A stretch of 39,955 nt of DNA from contig NZ_JAJQXA010000027.1 in NCBI RefSeq assembly GCF_021245985.1, positions 1 through 39,955 of the forward strand, written 5' to 3'. This stretch comes from Flavobacterium soyae. Lineage in GTDB: Bacteria; Bacteroidota; Bacteroidia; Flavobacteriales; Flavobacteriaceae. The notes beneath the pieces were generated by a model. The model saw nothing but the letters and a program-made list of their open reading frames with translations. It was not told the origin of the DNA and did not search any database. Shown piece after piece: positions 37,007 through 39,955 of this stretch (positions are counted from its first letter, which is position 1; each line of letters opens with the position of its first letter). The translations under genes were made by a program, and so were the position numbers.

Positions 37007-38818
37007 ATGAAAAAAGTCCTAACATTACTACTTCTAGCCACATTTTGTGCCGGACAATCACAAGGTTTAATCTCGAATGTTCCAAACAGAAATACCACAT
37101 CATTAAACGGTGTCTGGAATTATATTGTCGATCCTTATGAAACAGGTTATTACAGTTTTCACCACGATGTTTATGACAAACAAGCCAAACCTTCAAATGC
37201 TGCTTATTTTAATAATTATCATGCTCAAAACAAACAGGAATTGGTAGAATACGATTTTGATAAATCACCAAAAATCAATATTCCGGGTGACTGGACCTCT
37301 CAGGTTCCTGAATTGAAATATTACGAAGGAACAATTTGGTTTAAAAAATCTTTCGATTATAATCTAAAAGCTAATAAGCGTCTTTTCCTGTATTTGGGTG
37401 CCATCAATTATAAAGCCAATGTTTATTTAAACGGAAAAAAACTGGGAACACATGAAGGTGGTTTTACACCATTTAATTATGAAGTTACCTCGATTGTAAA
37501 ACCAAAAGACAATTACTTGGTCATTAAAGCGGATAATACCCGTCATAAAGAAGATGTTCCGACAATTAATACCGATTGGTGGAATTATGGCGGAATTACA
37601 CGCGATGTTACTTTAATTGAAGAAGAAAGTTCTTTTATAGAAGATTACACAATTCAGCTTAAAAAGAATAACAATGCTGTAATTTCGGGTTTTATCAAAA
37701 TCAATAATTTAAATACTGCACAGAATCAGGCTTCGATTTCGATTCCAGAATTAAAAATCAATTACAAAGGAAAAATTGGTGCTGACGGAATGTTGAATTT
37801 TGAAATCCCAGCTAAAAAAATTTCATACTGGTCTCCGGAAAACCCAAAATTATATGATATTACGATCGATTTTAACGGACAGAAATTAAACGATAAAATT
37901 GGTTTCAGAACTATTGAAACTAAGGAAGATAAGATCTTATTAAACGGAAAACCAATCTTTTTACGCGGAATTTCTATTCATGAAGAAAATGCTAAAGGCG
38001 GGCGGGCGAATTCTCAGGAAGATGCCCTGCGTTTATTAAACTGGGCAAAAGAATTAGGCTGTAATTATGTTCGTTTGGCACATTATCCGCATAACGAAAA
38101 CATTATCAGAGAAGCTGATAAAATGGGATTAATGGTTTGGGAGGAAATTCCGGTTTACTGGACTGTAGAATTCACCAATAAAAATACCTATCAAAATGCC
38201 GAAGATCAATTGACAGCTGCGGCAACAAGAGATAAAAACAGAGCTTGTATCATAATTTGGTCAATGGCAAATGAAACTCCAATTTCTGATGCGAGAAATG
38301 CATTTATTAAAAAATTAGTAGATCATACCAAAACTTTAGATAATACAAGACTGATCAGCGCAGCCTTATTAACGCAAAGTGATTCTGCAGGATTTGGAAC
38401 TATCAATGATGCCATTGGTGATTATTTAGATATTATTTCTTTTAATCAATATTTAGGCTGGTATGGCGGAAAACTTGAAGATGCTGAGAAAATCTTCTGG
38501 AAAACCAAATATAATAAACCAGTAATTGTTTCTGAATTTGGAGGCGATGCCAAACAAGGTTTACACGGAGAGAAAAATGAGCGCTGGACAGAAGAATTTC
38601 AGGAATATTTATACATTCAAAATTTAAAAATGATTGAAAAGATTCCGCATTTAAGTGGTTTAAGCCCTTGGATTTTAGTTGATTTCAGGTCACCAAGAAG
38701 ACTTCTTCCGGGAATTCAGGACGAATATAACCGTAAAGGTCTAATCTCAAACGACGGGAATAAAAAGAAAGCTTTTTACATTATGCAAAACTGGTATGAA
38801 AAAAAGAAAAAAGAATAA
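37007..38818 (+). CDS. Exported GH2 glycosidase, probable beta-glucuronidase
   Basis: 603 aa. The signal peptide is about 1-19. GH2 sugar-binding domain about 30-205 (WFKKSFDYN, LFLYLGAINYKANVYLNGKK, GTHEGGFTPFNYEVT, NYGGITRDV), immunoglobulin-like domain about 210-310, catalytic barrel about 312-603 with NGKPIFLRGISIHEE, NYVRLAHYPHNENIIREAD, the acid/base in WSMANETP (E423) and the nucleophile in VSEFGGD (E510). The length and the NYVRxAHYPHNE form fit beta-glucuronidase-type GH2 enzymes better than large beta-galactosidases, and the upstream uxuA/SDR genes support glucuronate as product. It lacks a T9SS tail, so it should work in the periplasm on imported oligosaccharides. Other GH2 specificities cannot be excluded. 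Confidence 0.88.
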   Translation: MKKVLTLLLLATFCAGQSQGLISNVPNRNTTSLNGVWNYIVDPYETGYYSFHHDVYDKQAKPSNAAYFNNYHAQNKQELVEYDFDKSPKINIPGDWTSQVPELKYYEGTIWFKKSFDYNLKANKRLFLYLGAINYKANVYLNGKKLGTHEGGFTPFNYEVTSIVKPKDNYLVIKADNTRHKEDVPTINTDWWNYGGITRDVTLIEEESSFIEDYTIQLKKNNNAVISGFIKINNLNTAQNQASISIPELKINYKGKIGADGMLNFEIPAKKISYWSPENPKLYDITIDFNGQKLNDKIGFRTIETKEDKILLNGKPIFLRGISIHEENAKGGRANSQEDALRLLNWAKELGCNYVRLAHYPHNENIIREADKMGLMVWEEIPVYWTVEFTNKNTYQNAEDQLTAAATRDKNRACIIIWSMANETPISDARNAFIKKLVDHTKTLDNTRLISAALLTQSDSAGFGTINDAIGDYLDIISFNQYLGWYGGKLEDAEKIFWKTKYNKPVIVSEFGGDAKQGLHGEKNERWTEEFQEYLYIQNLKMIEKIPHLSGLSPWILVDFRSPRRLLPGIQDEYNRKGLISNDGNKKKAFYIMQNWYEKKKKE

Positions 38819-38985
38819 AAATTATGCTTCTGTAAAATGATAAAAGAAAAACATAAAAGCTCTCTATGTCATTCTAAATCAAACATAAGAACTGTTACCA
38901 ATTCATTAACAAAAAACAAACTGTAATTATATGATTTTTATTCATTATTAACTTACTTTGTGGTAATCCTAAATAAAAAACTATT

Positions 38986-39549
38986 ATGAAAAAATTTAGT
39001 TTACTGGCAGTTATTTTATTTGCTGCCTTTACAGTTCAAGCACAAGAAGTAGTGAAATTTGCTCCGCTTGATGCCAGTCCGGTTGATATTTCTTATTTCC
39101 CGAACAAAGCAGTAAAATTCAAAAAATCTGATAATCCTAACCCGGTTATCAAGGTTATTTATGCAAGGCCTTCTGTAAAAGGGCGTACCATTTTTGGCGA
39201 TTTGATTAAATACGGAGAAGTTTGGAGAGTTGGTGCTAACGAAAATACCGAAATCAAATTTTACAAACCAGTAACGATTGGCGGTAAAACTATTCCAGCC
39301 GGAACTTATAGTTTATTTGCTATTCCTGAAAAAGACAAATGGACAATCATTATCAATAAAGAAATTGATTTATGGGGTGCTTATGCTTATGATGAAAGTA
39401 AAGATGTTGTAAGGGTTTCTGTTCCTGTAAAACCTGTTTCTGAGGTAATCGAAGCTTTATCAATTGCTTTTACAACTCAAGGTTCTGTCGCTAATCTTGT
39501 TATTGGATGGGATAAAACAACTGTTGAATTACCAATTACGGTTAAATAA
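38986..39549 (+). CDS. DUF2911 family exported protein
   Basis: 187 aa. The signal peptide is about 1-19 (MKKFSLLAVILFAAFTVQAQ). The body has the family landmarks VIYARPSVKGRTIFGDLIKY, GEVWRVGANENTEIKFYKPV, IPAGTYSLFAIPEKDKWTII and INKEIDLWGAYAYDESKDVV. DUF2911 proteins are common in Bacteroidota and their role is unknown. The gene stands alone, 167 bp after the GH2 gene, with TTACTTTG (38953-38960) as a near match to the -7 consensus, so it probably has its own promoter. A good terminator follows. Confidence 0.9.
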   Translation: MKKFSLLAVILFAAFTVQAQEVVKFAPLDASPVDISYFPNKAVKFKKSDNPNPVIKVIYARPSVKGRTIFGDLIKYGEVWRVGANENTEIKFYKPVTIGGKTIPAGTYSLFAIPEKDKWTIIINKEIDLWGAYAYDESKDVVRVSVPVKPVSEVIEALSIAFTTQGSVANLVIGWDKTTVELPITVK

Positions 39550-39569
39550 TTAATCGTTTTACCGATACA

Positions 39570-39598
39570 AAAAGGAAACTTTAAAAATGTTTCCTTTT
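39570..39598 (+). terminator. Rho-independent terminator of the DUF2911 gene
   Basis: AAAAGGAAAC (39570-39579) pairs perfectly with GTTTCCTTTT (39589-39598), and T continues to 39600. It lies 20 bp after the stop codon. Confidence 0.88.
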
Positions 39599-39621
39599 TT
39601 GTTTACAAGCAAAATTTAAAG

Positions 39622-39817
39622 CTCCGGCGGAGTACAATATTTATAGCTGATAAAATTCACACAGGAACTAAGATTCAGAGGAGCGATATATCTCCCCGCT
39701 GGGGTTCTATTACATACGTCAGCATATTATTTATAAATATTTCATCCCTTCGGGATTTAATATTAAACTTTGAAATACTATTCTGTATCCACTACATACC
39801 GCGGTTTCAACTGCGGG
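39622..39817. repeat. Mixed REP cluster near the right end
   Basis: In order: CTCCGGCGGAG (39622-39632), a GGAG...CTCC pairing at about 39680-39695, CCCCGCTGGGG (39694-39704), ATCCCTTCGGGAT (39744-39756) and CCGCGGTTTCAACTGCGGG (39799-39817). The stems are GC-rich in an AT-rich setting. No gene lies between 39550 and the IS end at 39831. Confidence 0.65.
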
Positions 39818-39830
39818 CTATATTATAGAT

Positions 39831-39949
39831 GAGGCTGTCTCAAAAGGACAGCTTCTTTTTTTTGGTAAAAACAAGATTGTCCACTAAAAACATTAATTCA
39901 GGTTTTTCGGATTCCACTTTCAAGATAATTTTTTATTTCTTGCTGATTT
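39831..39949 (-). mobile_element. Insertion sequence end (right copy, truncated by window edge)
   Basis: Exact reverse complement of 1-119, starting GAGGCTGTCTCAAAAG at 39831. The hairpin at its tip can act as a terminator. Six further bases to the window edge have no counterpart at the left end. The IS body would extend rightward outside the window. Confidence 0.7.
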
Positions 39950-39955
39950 TAGGTA

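Noticed and set aside
1..39955. Compound transposon carrying the whole window
   Set aside because: The content is ordinary chromosomal metabolism. Contig ends at a multicopy IS explain the inverted ends more simply, and no target duplication can be seen.

Overview
The window looks like a chromosomal stretch of a Flavobacterium-like member of the Bacteroidota. It is AT-rich, carries a SusC/SusD pair under ECF-sigma/FecR control, has several secreted enzymes ending in type IX secretion (T9SS) sorting domains, and shows promoters of the TTG-N19-TAnnTTTG kind. No rRNA, tRNA or CRISPR array was seen. The first 119 bases are the perfect reverse complement of 39831-39949. Both ends therefore lie inside copies of the same insertion-sequence end in opposite orientation, which suggests that this is a whole assembly contig broken at a multicopy IS.

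Layout. 147-1820 (minus): two exported thioredoxin-fold proteins and a small lipocalin-like protein. 1397-3467: a repeat island with an IS200-like/RAYT tyrosine transposase, four two-palindrome (BIME-like) elements, an ~80-bp tandem array and a 109-bp MITE sharing termini with the flanking IS. 3706-5036 (plus): an orphan operon of four small genes (53, 154, 133 and 73 aa) closed by a strong terminator. 5179-5559: a SpoIIAA-like protein. 6108-12961 (minus): ECF sigma, FecR anti-sigma, SusC with an STN signalling domain, and SusD. 13228-16461: a PI-PLC-like phosphodiesterase and a convergent metallophosphoesterase. 16601-17198: a second REP cluster.

17324-32264 (minus) is the most striking block: a membrane-bound Y_Y_Y/LuxR-type regulator followed by GH16 beta-glucanase, GH64 beta-1,3-glucanase, GH18 chitinase and a metzincin-type metalloprotease. 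All four enzymes end in T9SS domains, and three of them share nearly the same CBM6 module. Together they match beta-1,3-glucan, chitin and protein, the main parts of a fungal cell wall. The protease and the GH64 enzyme share a ~1.1-kb direct DNA repeat that encodes a crystallin-RICIN-CBM6 cassette.

32842-38818 is a glucuronate locus: a divergent LacI-type regulator (with no ordinary start codon for its DNA-binding domain), then YhcH-like protein, SDR fructuronate reductase, UxuA mannonate dehydratase and a GH2 glycosidase probably acting as a beta-glucuronidase. A consensus promoter and a palindromic operator candidate lie in front of it. 38986-39549 encodes a DUF2911 protein. Intergenic gaps throughout hold dispersed, inverted-repeat-bounded elements, including three copies of a ~145-bp family.
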